28,325 nt of DNA from Pirellulales bacterium (GCA_025924495.1 JAICIG010000033.1:1-28325); one strand, 5' to 3'. Shown: positions 1 to 9,074, numbered from the stretch's first letter. Notes: generated by a model not told the origin, from the sequence alone. Made by a program: numbers and translations.

Positions 1-975
1 CACGTAATAGCGCACGGTCGGTTCGCGTTCGACGCCGTTGTCGATGCCTTTGAGGTAATGATCGAACCAGCGCAGCATGTGGGCTTCCATCGGAAAGCGG
101 GCGTTTTCCGGATAAGTCAACTCACCCGCCCGATTGGTTTCCTTGAACCTCCCATGCAGCCAAGGTCCTAGCAGCAATTGCTGGCAGCCACGAGATGCAG
201 AGCCGCCCTGGTGCTGCCGGCCGATGTAACTTTGCACCGAGCCGACGCACATGAAGTCGTACCAACTGCCGATCGTGAAGCAGGGGACGTTCATCTTTGC
301 AAACCAGCGCGTACAATCTTCGTCGGCCCAGTAGGCGTCGTAGGTCGGGTGCGAGAACCACTCCTGCATCAGCCGGTCGTTGTCGGCCGGGTTACGGCAG
401 ACGGCGCCCATCGCCTTGAATCTTTGCGGACGCGTGACGCCGCCGATGCGGTAGCCTTCGTGATACAAGCTCAGCCCGGTGTCGATCATGTACTGGCAGG
501 TGAGATGGGGCGGCGCGGCGACGGCCAGGAAGTTCTGCGCAAAGCCGGCTTGCGAGCTGCCGAACGTGCCGATCTTGCCGGTGCTCCACGGTTGCGCGGC
601 CAGCCACTCGACCGTGTCATAGCCATCTTGCAGCTTGCCCCAGGCCAGAGCCCGATAGCCGACCCACGTTCCTTCCGAGAGATGCGTGCCGCGGAAGTTC
701 TCGGCAGCCACCACATACCCGCCCGCGGCCAGCTTGGCGAACGACTTGCGCGTTTGCGGAGCGCTCAGGTCGGCATAGCGCTGCTCGTACAATACCGGCC
801 AGGGGCCGTCGCCGGGCGGAAAATAGAGATACGCCGAGAGCTTGGCGCCATCGCGCATCGGAATCATCACATGCTGCTCTTTGACGCCGCCCAGATCGAG
901 CGGTTCTTCGGCAACGCTGACAAGCGAGCACGCCAGCAGTAGAAGGCAAGTCAGGCAGAACGTCCGAGAGCTCAT
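1..975 (-). CDS. CocE/NonD-family (peptidase S15-like) alpha/beta hydrolase, exported, C-terminus beyond window
   Basis: The frame reads without a stop from an ATG at 975 to the window edge, giving 325 codons of a longer protein. The first ~21 residues form a signal peptide (SRTFCLTCLLLLACSLVSVA), so the enzyme is probably periplasmic. The S15/CocE catalytic triad is all visible: nucleophile Ser141 in FGSSQAG (family pattern GxSYxG, here Gln replaces Tyr), Asp240 in SWYDF, and His274 in GPWLHG. The family hydrolyses X-Pro dipeptides, cocaine-like esters or acylated substrates; the substrate here cannot be read from sequence. The C-terminal jelly-roll domain would lie outside the window. It starts 77 bases after the stop of the PQQ-like gene on the same strand, so the two may be co-transcribed. 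The family call is firm; the substrate is unknown. Confidence 0.9.
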   Translation of the reverse strand, partial: MSSRTFCLTCLLLLACSLVSVAEEPLDLGGVKEQHVMIPMRDGAKLSAYLYFPPGDGPWPVLYEQRYADLSAPQTRKSFAKLAAGGYVVAAENFRGTHLSEGTWVGYRALAWGKLQDGYDTVEWLAAQPWSTGKIGTFGSSQAGFAQNFLAVAAPPHLTCQYMIDTGLSLYHEGYRIGGVTRPQRFKAMGAVCRNPADNDRLMQEWFSHPTYDAYWADEDCTRWFAKMNVPCFTIGSWYDFMCVGSVQSYIGRQHQGGSASRGCQQLLLGPWLHGRFKETNRAGELTYPENARFPMEAHMLRWFDHYLKGIDNGVEREPTVRYYV

Positions 976-1052
976 GGGCGGGTCCTTGGAGGCGGGCGAT
1001 GACAGAGGGCTACGTACTTGGCGGGCGATTGCTGCGCGATCGGCGGCGCCCG

Positions 1053-2321
1053 TTACTGCTCGGCGATGCAGTACAGGTGCTCGAACGTGCGAATAAATAC
1101 CTGGCCGTTGGAGAAGGCGGGCGTCGAATTGCTCGGCTCGTCCAGTTCATTTTTGGCGATCAGCTCGAACTTTTCGGGGTTCGGTTTGAACACGACCGTC
1201 GTCCCGGCCTGGTTGGTCACGTAGAGCCTGCCGTCGACTGCAATGATGGAGCCCCAGTGATTGGCGCCGGAGGAGCGGTCGGCCCACGTTTCCTTGCCCG
1301 TCGCAGCTTCGAGGCAGCGGATGGTGCTGGGACCGGCATCGGGTACGTACAGATAACCGTCGATAATGACGCCCGAGCCAATGCTCTGCGGGTTGCGCGG
1401 CTTCCGCCACAATTGATTCGTTTCGGTGATGTTTCCCCGGCCGCCGAGTTTGAACGCCAGGCCAGCGCCGCTGTACCCGCCCAGAGCCACGCAGATTCCA
1501 TCGCCGATGACGGGCGACGAATAAGCCAGATCTCCCTTATCGCTCCGCAAGCCATCGCACGACCAGATGATTTTTCCATCAGCGGAAGCATACGAGACGA
1601 TGCGCGTCGGCAGGCTGCAGACGATTTGATCTTGCCCATCGAGATGAATGACGACGGGCGTGCTCCACGTGCCCATCGGCGCCCCGTCGGCGCGCTTGCG
1701 GCCGTCGCCATCAGTCGGCTCATCGACGCGCCATAGTTCCTTGCCGCCGGCCAGATCGAACGCCGCCACGAAGGCATGGTCGCCAGGGGCGCAGTTCTGA
1801 ATCACACGATCGCGATAGATGATCGGCGAGGCGGCATAGCCCCACTCGTGCCGGAACTCGCCCAGGTTGCGCCGCCACAGTTCGGCGCCATCGAGGTCGT
1901 AACAAAACAGTCCAGCGGAACCGTGCCATACGACCACGCGTTTGCCATCGGTCACTGGCGTAGGGGCGCAATACGGATTGGTTTCGTGGGTCGGCATGAC
2001 CTTGCCGAAATCGACGACTTGCTTCCAGCGCAAGCTGCCGTCGGCGCGATTGAAGCAGTACAGGCCGCGCAATTTCCCTTGGTCTTCGGCGCAGGTGACG
2101 AACACGCGGTCGCCCGACACGATGGGGCTGCTATTGCCCGGCGCCGGAAGTTTGGCTTTCCACTGGACGTTCTGCTCTTTGCCCCAGCGGATCGGCACGT
2201 TCTTCTCGTCCGACATGCCGTTGCCATGGGGGCCGCGAAACGCCGGCCAATCGCCGCCGCGGGCAATGCCGGCGGCCGCCGCGCACAGAATCGTCAAGGC
2301 GCCAATCCAGCGAATCATCAT
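1053..2321 (-). CDS. Secreted PQQ-like beta-propeller repeat protein
   Basis: This 422-residue protein has an N-terminal signal peptide (MMIRWIGALTILCAAAAG) followed by DWPAFRGPHGNG, the usual opening of planctomycete PQQ-like or BamB-like propellers. Repeating blades carry the typical Gly/Trp pattern, for example GAELWRRNL, GKELWRVDE, GKIIWSCDG and GKETWADRS. No catalytic residues of true quinoprotein alcohol dehydrogenases were recognised, so a scaffold or sensor role is as likely as a PQQ enzyme. The open frame extends upstream to 2384. The ATG at 2321 is preferred because an AGGAG sits just upstream and it places the signal peptide at the N-terminus. An ATG at 2318 follows immediately. 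It is probably first in a two-gene unit with the S15-like hydrolase. Confidence 0.9.
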   Translation of the reverse strand: MMIRWIGALTILCAAAAGIARGGDWPAFRGPHGNGMSDEKNVPIRWGKEQNVQWKAKLPAPGNSSPIVSGDRVFVTCAEDQGKLRGLYCFNRADGSLRWKQVVDFGKVMPTHETNPYCAPTPVTDGKRVVVWHGSAGLFCYDLDGAELWRRNLGEFRHEWGYAASPIIYRDRVIQNCAPGDHAFVAAFDLAGGKELWRVDEPTDGDGRKRADGAPMGTWSTPVVIHLDGQDQIVCSLPTRIVSYASADGKIIWSCDGLRSDKGDLAYSSPVIGDGICVALGGYSGAGLAFKLGGRGNITETNQLWRKPRNPQSIGSGVIIDGYLYVPDAGPSTIRCLEAATGKETWADRSSGANHWGSIIAVDGRLYVTNQAGTTVVFKPNPEKFELIAKNELDEPSNSTPAFSNGQVFIRTFEHLYCIAEQ

Positions 2322-2426
2322 CTCGGTCTCCTGCTCGGCGAAGAATGCCCGCAGCATTATGTCGCCGCGAAAGTGGCAAAGCAAATCCGGCAGCTTCGCA
2401 ATAGCGTATTGCTTAGGCGGAGACGT

Positions 2427-2717
2427 TTATCGATGTCGAGATGGCTGATGCTCCGAAGCTCGCAATTTGGATCGCCATGCAGCGATTTCACCGCCGAATA
2501 AGCCAAGACAGGCGCCCACTGCGACTGAGAGAACGAGCAACGGATGGCCAAATTGGTCAGCCCATTCTGTAAAAGCGACGAGTTGGCTATTCATCGAGAG
2601 ACCGACCGCCACGTAGATGGCGAGCGCAACCAAGAACGCTAGGACTGCGCCGCCGACCGCGAAGACAGCGGTAATTCCGACCGATCGGATTAGAGGCTTC
2701 TCTGCCATGCGCGCCAT
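2427..2717 (-). CDS. Small membrane protein with two transmembrane segments, unknown function
   Basis: This 96-residue protein has two clear hydrophobic helices, roughly residues 14-40 and 58-81, separated by a short polar segment (MNSQLVAFTEWADQF). It ends in a basic tail (RSKLRASEHQPSRHR). The composition is that of a genuine inner-membrane protein rather than a shadow frame. I recognise no family. The second start at 2708 (MAEKPLIRS) is equally possible. It lies 105 bases upstream of the PQQ-like gene on the same strand, so a shared transcript is possible but not shown. Confidence 0.65.
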   Translation of the reverse strand: MARMAEKPLIRSVGITAVFAVGGAVLAFLVALAIYVAVGLSMNSQLVAFTEWADQFGHPLLVLSVAVGACLGLFGGEIAAWRSKLRASEHQPSRHR

Positions 2718-2926
2718 TTTAGCCGCCAGCGCATCAAAATGCTCGGCTAATGCCCGTCGCGTCGAATGTTTACCGGCTCAAAATAGCCCCGTGCACTGGC
2801 GTCATTTCAATGCCGCCTATCCACAGCTTGTCTTCTGGCTACCTTTGTTTCGGACTGGCGCCGCAATGCCTGCTCGTTTGCCGCCGACAAGCTGTGATGA
2901 CGCGTCCGCAGTTACTGCGAGGTAGT

Positions 2927-3520
2927 TTACTTGTCCGAGAGCCAATCTTCGGCTCCTTGGAACGCCTGCTGAATCTCAGCCAGGCGGAAGATCAGCGGAC
3001 CGGTAGTTGTGGGGAGCAATTCGAGCACCAGTTCTTCATCCTGTCGGCGGATTTCGCCCCACTGACCGCCATCTGCGAGATAGAGCTGCATACCCAAATC
3101 CCTTCGATGTGGGGATGAGCCGGCAATCGTCGTTTCGATCTTTTGGATCGTCGGTTGCGGCTTGTCTGCTGCTGGGACCTGCGATGGAGAGTCGCAATTT
3201 TTCAGCTCCTCAGTTTGAATGCCGAGATGCTTGGATACCAGCTTCCATTGGCTGACGACGTATTGGAAGACTTCCTCTTCGCCGGCCGCGGGATGTTCCG
3301 AGAGGTAAATGGTGTTGAAGCCTGACGCGATGCCGGCGCTGACTGAAGAAAGCGCGTCGTAGAGATGCCGCGCTCGTTCATGAATGGTTAGAAAGAGCAG
3401 ATGAAAGTTGTGCAGAACCGTTTCCAGTTCGCGCGGACTTTGCGCATACATTTTCGGATGTTGATATGCATGGCGAATGGCGTCTTCCAGCCAAGCCGCA
3501 ATTTCTGACCCAGAGAGCAT
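2927..3520 (-). CDS. Hypothetical protein, cytoplasmic, unknown function
   Basis: The predicted protein has 197 residues. The frame opens at a TTG at 3571, but the ATG at 3520 is preferred because an AAGGAG lies 8 bases upstream of it. There is no signal peptide or transmembrane segment. The N-terminal ~100 residues look alpha-helical (SGSEIAAWLEDAIRHAY, ELETVLHNFHLLFLTIHERA). A variable Pro/Ser/Gln-rich linker follows (SPSQVPAADKPQPTIQ), then a short C-terminal part that may be beta-rich (ELVLELLPTTTGPLIFRLAEI). I do not recognise a family. Amino-acid composition, start context and the absence of a competing frame support a real gene. Confidence 0.6.
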   Translation of the reverse strand: MLSGSEIAAWLEDAIRHAYQHPKMYAQSPRELETVLHNFHLLFLTIHERARHLYDALSSVSAGIASGFNTIYLSEHPAAGEEEVFQYVVSQWKLVSKHLGIQTEELKNCDSPSQVPAADKPQPTIQKIETTIAGSSPHRRDLGMQLYLADGGQWGEIRRQDEELVLELLPTTTGPLIFRLAEIQQAFQGAEDWLSDK

Positions 3521-3677
3521 CTCGCATGCTCCTTGCCATGTTTCAGGTTTGAATGAATATCGTAGCGGCAAGAACCGGTCGACATGACCATCTCATGCGC
3601 ATAGCTTGAGCGCACTCGCCGGCGCGAGTCAGTCCGAAATGGCCGTCGAGATAGCCGCGAATGCTGGCGACTGCGCT

Positions 3678-3848
3678 TTAGCGCTTCTTCGAAACCTGGA
3701 TCGCGCCCCAGATCACCAGTCCGATGCCAACCACGACCAAGGCGCCTGAGCTTTGCGTGCCGCGCAAGGCGAGCTGCCCGGAAAGTCCGCCGACAACGCA
3801 AATGGCGCCGAAAACAATGTTCCACATCGCGGTTTCGCCCTTCTTCAT
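3678..3848 (-). CDS. Very small membrane protein (56 residues)
   Basis: Starting at the ATG at 3848 gives a 56-residue peptide: a short charged start (MKKGETAM), a hydrophobic helix (WNIVFGAICVVGGLSG), a short polar turn (ALRGTQSSG), a second hydrophobic helix (ALVVVGIGLVIWGAIQV) and a basic end (SKKR). This two-helix hairpin with Lys/Arg ends fits a small inner-membrane protein. The open frame continues upstream to 3935, but that part is Arg/Ala-rich and not convincing. A start at 3827 (MWNIVF) is an alternative. No family is recognised. Confidence 0.55.
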   Translation of the reverse strand: MKKGETAMWNIVFGAICVVGGLSGQLALRGTQSSGALVVVGIGLVIWGAIQVSKKR

Positions 3849-4116
3849 AGAGGTTGTAGGTCTTGCCCGCTTGGCCGCGGCGCGGCCTGAGCTACAATGC
3901 CCCCTCAATGGAGCGGGCTTTGAAGGCGGAGTCAAATATAATTGTGAAAAGTAGCGTAGCAGGAGTGCAGCCGACTCCTTTTGCCGAGATGCGCTGTACG
4001 CGGTTGCCGTTTGCGAGCGGCCCCTGTCGCGTGGCGCCGCGCTGGGGGCCGCTTCATCGATTACGCAGGATCATGGTAAACTTGGGCATGCCGTCTATCA
4101 GCCCGTGTAGGAAAGC

Positions 4117-6327
4117 ATGAAGCCCCTGCGGATCAAGCACCCGCGCCGTGCGTTCTCCGCGTCGCGCGATGACAACGGAGTGCCGCACATCGAAGCCGGG
4201 TCGTGGCCCGCAGCCTTGTATGGGCTGGGCTACATGCATGCCATCGATCGGCCGACTCAGTTGCTCTTCTCGCGTGCGGTGGCTCGCGGCCGTTCGGCTG
4301 AGCTGATCGCCGATAAGCCGGAGTTGCTGGAGACCGATCGCTTTTTTCGTAAGGCTGGCCTGTATCGTCATTTAGAGCGAGAAGTCGGGGCGCTCGACGA
4401 TCGCAATTTCGGCTTTCTGACCGCTTATTGCGAAGGCATTAACGATGGCCTTAAGCAGTCGGGCCGCTCGTTGCCGATGTGGGCCGTCGGCTTCCAGCCC
4501 GCGCCGTGGAATCAGCAGTCGGTCATGCTGATCGGCAATCTGCTCAATTTCGGCGGGCTGGCGGTCGGACAGCAACAGAATGAGCGGTTGCTCTTGGAGC
4601 TGATCCAGGCGGGAGTCGGACGCGACCGGTTGAAAGAACTATTCGAGCCGCTGCTGGATAATACCGATTTTCAACTGTTACAGCAGATCAAAATCTCCAG
4701 CCGGCTGTCGGACGAGGCGCTGGAGCTGATCACCGACTTGCCGCGTTTGGCCGGCAGCAACGCCTGGGCGGTGTCGCCCCAGCGCAGCGCCAGCGGGCAT
4801 GCGCTGTTGGCTTCGGATCCGCACCTCGAAGTAAACCGCCTGCCCTCCATCTGGTACGAAGCGGTGCTCAAGTGGGACGACCAATATCTGCTCGGCGCCA
4901 CGCTCCCCGGCTGTCCGCTGTTTGCCGTCGCGCGCACGCCAAAGCTGGCCTGGGGCGTCACGTATCTGAAGGGAGATACGAGCGACTACTTTATCGAGGA
5001 CTGCCGGCGCGGCGAGCACGGCTGGCAATATCGCCGCGGCGAAGAATGGATCGACTTCAACATCCATGAAGAGATCATCGCGCGCAAGGGCCAAGATCCC
5101 GAAACGCTCTTGGTCTACTACAACGCGCAAGGCACGTTGGACGGCGACCCGGACAAGAACGGGCCGGGCTATTACTTGCTGTCGGCCTGGAGCGGCGACG
5201 CGGCCGGCTCGGGCGGTTCGGTGGCAACGTGGCTCAAGCTCCCTTCATGCACAGGCGCGCTCGAGGCCATGGACCTGGTGCGCGATTGTTCGCAGCCGAC
5301 TTTGTGTTGGCTGTTTGCCGACTCCGAGGGGCACATCGGCCGGCAGGCGAATGGACTGTTTCCGCAGCGAGCGGCCGGTTATAGCGGCATGCTCCCCATT
5401 CCGGCTTGGGATGTGGCGAATCACTGGCAAGGTTGGGTGCCGACGACGAGTCTGCCGCGCATCTATGATCCGCCCGAAGGTTTTGTCGCCAGCGCCAACG
5501 AGAATATCAATCCGCCGGGCGGACCGGTCTTGGTAACTCAGCCGGTCCCCGACTATCGACGACGGCGGATCGACGAACGGCTGGCGGCGTTGCCGGCGGC
5601 CACCATCGAAGACATGCAGCGCCTGCAGTACGACGTGGTCAGCATGCAGGCCCGCGACCTGCTCAAGATCTTCCTGCCGCAATTGCCCGAGGGCCCGATC
5701 AAAGAGCGACTGGCGGCGTGGAATTGCGACTACGATCCCGAGAGTCTCGAGGCCACGTTGTTCTCGCGTCTGTATCGCAACGTGCTGTTGGAGATTTTCG
5801 GCCAGGACCCGAGCCAGAAAGGAGGCTTTGGCTGGCGGCGAATGCTCTATCTCTGCTCGCGTGCGGGTTTCTCGATGATGATCGTGACCTGTATCGATCG
5901 GCTGTTGAAGAAAGAGGACTCGCTGTGGTGGCGCGAGCGCGGCAAAGGCGACTTGATCCGCGCCGCCGCCGAAAAGCTGGCAGGCGAAGAAGATCAGCCC
6001 TGGAGCGTGACCAACGCCTTCAAGTTCACCAACCGGTTCTTCGAAAGCCAGTTTGTCGGCCGGGCACTGGGCATTCAGACCAGCGAGTTGCCAATGCGCG
6101 GCTGCCATGCCACGCCCTTTCAAGGTCACTTGCTGCGCGCGGCCCGCCGCGAAACGACCTTCGCCCCTTCCTATCACTTCGTGACCGACTTGGGCTCCTC
6201 AGAAGCTTGGACCAATCTGCCGGGCGGACCGAGCGAGAGTTGGTTCTCACGCTGGTACAAAACCGACATTCCGCGCTGGCTCTCCGGCGAGTACAAGCGG
6301 CTGGCGCCCGAAGGGAACGAAGAATAG
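4117..6327 (+). CDS. Penicillin acylase family protein (N-terminal nucleophile hydrolase)
   Basis: This 736-residue protein has the hallmarks of the penicillin/cephalosporin/homoserine-lactone acylase family. The N-terminal part carries DNGVPHIEA and the GLGYMHAIDR motif. The predicted autocleavage site is Gly213-Ser214 in LAGSNAWAVSP; Ser214 would become the N-terminal nucleophile of the beta chain. The candidate oxyanion-hole Asn is Asn461 in VASANENINPPGGP. Family members cleave amide-linked acyl side chains (beta-lactams, N-acyl homoserine lactones, N-acyl amino acids); the substrate here is unknown. Unlike typical periplasmic acylases, no signal peptide is visible at MKPLRIKHPRR. GGAAAG lies just before the ATG, supporting this start. 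The P-type ATPase gene begins 18 bases after the stop, so the two are probably co-transcribed. Confidence 0.9.
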   Translation: MKPLRIKHPRRAFSASRDDNGVPHIEAGSWPAALYGLGYMHAIDRPTQLLFSRAVARGRSAELIADKPELLETDRFFRKAGLYRHLEREVGALDDRNFGFLTAYCEGINDGLKQSGRSLPMWAVGFQPAPWNQQSVMLIGNLLNFGGLAVGQQQNERLLLELIQAGVGRDRLKELFEPLLDNTDFQLLQQIKISSRLSDEALELITDLPRLAGSNAWAVSPQRSASGHALLASDPHLEVNRLPSIWYEAVLKWDDQYLLGATLPGCPLFAVARTPKLAWGVTYLKGDTSDYFIEDCRRGEHGWQYRRGEEWIDFNIHEEIIARKGQDPETLLVYYNAQGTLDGDPDKNGPGYYLLSAWSGDAAGSGGSVATWLKLPSCTGALEAMDLVRDCSQPTLCWLFADSEGHIGRQANGLFPQRAAGYSGMLPIPAWDVANHWQGWVPTTSLPRIYDPPEGFVASANENINPPGGPVLVTQPVPDYRRRRIDERLAALPAATIEDMQRLQYDVVSMQARDLLKIFLPQLPEGPIKERLAAWNCDYDPESLEATLFSRLYRNVLLEIFGQDPSQKGGFGWRRMLYLCSRAGFSMMIVTCIDRLLKKEDSLWWRERGKGDLIRAAAEKLAGEEDQPWSVTNAFKFTNRFFESQFVGRALGIQTSELPMRGCHATPFQGHLLRAARRETTFAPSYHFVTDLGSSEAWTNLPGGPSESWFSRWYKTDIPRWLSGEYKRLAPEGNEE

Positions 6328-6345
6328 GTTGGTTCTGAAGCTCGG

Positions 6346-9051
6346 ATGAAGGATCATGCGGGCATGGAAATCCATCAGCTTTCCGCCGCCGATGTCGTGC
6401 GCATCCTCCACAGCAGTCCTGAAGGGCTGACTTTTGCAGAGGCGGAGCGACGCCTGCACGATTTCGGGCCCAACGAGGTCGAGCGCGTGCGAGGCGAGCC
6501 GCTCTGGCTGCAGTTTTTACGCGAGTTCACTCACTTCTTCGCCATTATCCTGTGGATGGCGGCCGCCTTGGCATTCTTGGCCGCCTGGCGCGCGCCAGGC
6601 GAGGGCATGAGCACGCTCGGCTGCGCGATCGTCGGCGTGATCGTGATCAATAGCGTCTTCTCGTTCATTCAGGCGTATCGAGCGGGACAGGCGCTGGCGG
6701 CGCTCGAGAAACTATTGCCCCATCAGGTGCGCGTAATGCGCGATGGCACGTTTCAACAGCGGCCCGCCGCCGACCTGGTTCCGGGCGACGTGGTCGCACT
6801 CGAATCGGGCGACCTTGCGCCGGCGGATTGCCGCTTGATCGAGGCTTTCTCGGTGCGGGTGAACAATGCTACTGTGTCGGGAGAATCGGCGCCCGTGATG
6901 CGCGACGCAGAGCCTTGCGCCGTTGCTGATACGAGGTATAGCACCAACGTGGTGATGGCGGGAACGACCGTGGTGTCAGGCGACGCTCGCGCCATCGTCT
7001 TTGCCACCGGGATGCAGACTGAGTTCGGCAAGATCGCCCGCCTGACGCAGACGACGGGCGAATTGACGTTTCCTCTGCAGCGCGAGATTGCTTTCGTCAG
7101 CCGCGTGGTCGCGGCGCTCTCGATCGCATTGGGCGTCGCATTCTTCTTCATCGGTCTGGCGATCGGTCTGCCGTTGTGGGCTGATTTCATGTTTGCCATC
7201 GGCATCATCGTGGCAAACGTTCCGGAAGGATTGTTGCCTACGGTGACGCTTTCGCTGGCAATGGCGGCGCAGCGCATGACGCAGCGCAACGTCCTCATTC
7301 GGCATTTGCCGGCGGTAGAAACCTTGGGTTCTACAACCGTAATCTGCACCGACAAGACCGGCACGCTCACCGAGAACCGCATGCATGTCGAAGAGGTCGC
7401 CTTGGGAGGCGAACGACGAAAACTGAAGGCGGACGGATCGATCGCCGCTCTGGCTGAGCAGTTTCCCCGTTTCTTCGAGACCGCACGGTTATGTCAAAGC
7501 CTCAAGCCCGCCAACAACCATGGCCAGCTGGAGTTCCTGGGCGATCCCACCGAAGTTGCGCTCGTGGAGATGAGCCGCCGGGCCCCGGGGCTCGACGAGC
7601 GATGCACCTTTCCGCGCCGCGACGAGATTCCGTTCGACTCGGACCGTATGCGGCTTTCTACCTTGCACGAAACTCCCGACGGCTTGCTGCTGTATACGAA
7701 AGGCGCCCTCGAGACGGTGTTGCCGCTTTGCACGCGCGTGCAGTTAGACGGCGGCCCGCCGCGGTTGCTAACGACCGGCGAACGCGACCGCCTGGTTGAA
7801 GCCCAAGGCGCCATGGCCGCCGATGGGTTGCGAGTGCTGGCGGTAGCGTATCGTTCTGTCTCGCCAGGATACAATCGGGCAGCGCTCGAGCGGGACCTGA
7901 CATTCGTCGGACTGGTGGGCATGCACGATCCTCCGCGGCCCGAAGTCCCCGGCGCCATCGCCAAGTGCAAAGCGGCCGGCATCCGCGTGATCATGATCAC
8001 GGGCGACCACCCGCAAACGGCGCGGGCGATTGCGCGGCAGATCGGCCTGGTTTCGTCGGACGAGCCGGTGATTATCACGGGCGAACGGCTGCAACACATG
8101 TCGAACAACCAACTGCAACTGGCGCTCAATCATGAGGATGTGATCTTCGCCCGCGTGGTGGCCGACCAGAAGATGCGGATCGTCAGCGTGCTCAAGCGAA
8201 AGCGGCACATCGTCGCCGTCACGGGCGACGGCGTGAATGACGCGCCCGCCTTGAAGCACGCCGACATTGGCATTGCCATGGGCCTGACCGGCGCCGACGT
8301 GGCGCGCGAGGCCGCCGATATGGTGTTGACCGACGACAACTTTGCCAGCATCGTGGCTGCAGTCGAAGAGGGGCGGGCGGTATTTGACAATCTCCGCAAG
8401 TTTCTGACCTATGCGCTGACATCGAACATACCCGAGCTGATTCCTTACTTGGGCTTCGTCCTGTTTCGAATTCCGCTCGCGCTGACGATCATTCAGATCC
8501 TGGGCATCGATCTGGGGACCGACATGTTGCCGGCTCTCGCGCTGGGCGCGGAACAGCCGGCGCCTGACGTTATGGACCGTCCGCCACGCTCGCGCAAGGA
8601 ACGGCTGTTGCAGTGGCCGCTGTTACTGCGAGCCTATCTCTGGCTGGGCGTGCTGGAATCGGTCGCCGCCATGTCCGCGTTCTTCTTTGTACTTCGCAGC
8701 GCCGGCTGGCGTTACGGCCAACCGCTCGATCGCCTCGATCCGCTCTATGTGCAAGCCACCACGGCCTGCTTCGCGGCGGTTGTCTTGAGTCAGGTTGTCA
8801 ACGTTTTCTTATGTCGTAGCGACCGCGCTTCGGTTTTTTCGGTCAGCATCTGGGGAAATCGACTCATCTTGCTGGGCGTGGCGGGAGAGTTGCTGCTGTT
8901 GCTGGCGATCGTCTTTACTCCATGGGGGCAGGCGGTCTTTGGCGCCGCGCCGTTTCACGGTCGCGTTTGGCTATTCATCGCGCCCTTCCTGGCCGCCCTG
9001 CTCACGATGGAAGAACTTCGTAAATGGGTCGTGCGGCGCTGGAGCGGCTGA
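6346..9051 (+). CDS. P-type cation ATPase, P2C (Na+/K+-ATPase-like) subgroup
   Basis: This 901-residue pump has an N-terminal cation-ATPase region, an actuator loop with SGES (Glu180), PEGL in TM4 (Glu294), the phosphorylated Asp336 in CTDKTGTLT, the hinge TGDGVNDAP (residues 626-634), and six C-terminal hydrophobic segments. The ion-site residues follow Na+/K+-ATPase: TM5 YALTSNIPE (Tyr689, Ser693, Asn694, Glu697) and TM6 IDLGTDM (Asp722, Asp726). The first TM6 acidic residue is Asn in SERCA-type Ca2+ pumps, so P2C is favoured over P2A. TM4 is nearly the animal sequence (NVPEGLLPTVT, HLPAVETLGST). No beta subunit is visible nearby. Two starts are possible (6346, or 6364 giving MEIHQLS). It would sit in the inner membrane and move Na+ and/or K+ at ATP cost. 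The P-type assignment is firm; ion specificity is inferred. Confidence 0.93.
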   Translation: MKDHAGMEIHQLSAADVVRILHSSPEGLTFAEAERRLHDFGPNEVERVRGEPLWLQFLREFTHFFAIILWMAAALAFLAAWRAPGEGMSTLGCAIVGVIVINSVFSFIQAYRAGQALAALEKLLPHQVRVMRDGTFQQRPAADLVPGDVVALESGDLAPADCRLIEAFSVRVNNATVSGESAPVMRDAEPCAVADTRYSTNVVMAGTTVVSGDARAIVFATGMQTEFGKIARLTQTTGELTFPLQREIAFVSRVVAALSIALGVAFFFIGLAIGLPLWADFMFAIGIIVANVPEGLLPTVTLSLAMAAQRMTQRNVLIRHLPAVETLGSTTVICTDKTGTLTENRMHVEEVALGGERRKLKADGSIAALAEQFPRFFETARLCQSLKPANNHGQLEFLGDPTEVALVEMSRRAPGLDERCTFPRRDEIPFDSDRMRLSTLHETPDGLLLYTKGALETVLPLCTRVQLDGGPPRLLTTGERDRLVEAQGAMAADGLRVLAVAYRSVSPGYNRAALERDLTFVGLVGMHDPPRPEVPGAIAKCKAAGIRVIMITGDHPQTARAIARQIGLVSSDEPVIITGERLQHMSNNQLQLALNHEDVIFARVVADQKMRIVSVLKRKRHIVAVTGDGVNDAPALKHADIGIAMGLTGADVAREAADMVLTDDNFASIVAAVEEGRAVFDNLRKFLTYALTSNIPELIPYLGFVLFRIPLALTIIQILGIDLGTDMLPALALGAEQPAPDVMDRPPRSRKERLLQWPLLLRAYLWLGVLESVAAMSAFFFVLRSAGWRYGQPLDRLDPLYVQATTACFAAVVLSQVVNVFLCRSDRASVFSVSIWGNRLILLGVAGELLLLLAIVFTPWGQAVFGAAPFHGRVWLFIAPFLAALLTMEELRKWVVRRWSG

Positions 9052-9074
9052 CCAAATCAGGAAAGCTGGCCGGT

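Noticed and set aside
178..942. 254-codon plus-strand open frame opposite the S15-like hydrolase gene
   Set aside because: The minus-strand frame has a signal peptide and the full S15 catalytic triad. The plus frame is an antisense shadow with no domain.
6346..9051. Assignment as a Ca2+ (SERCA-type P2A) pump
   Set aside because: TM6 reads IDLGTDM with Asp at the position where SERCA has Asn, and TM5 reads TSNIPE as in Na+/K+-ATPase.
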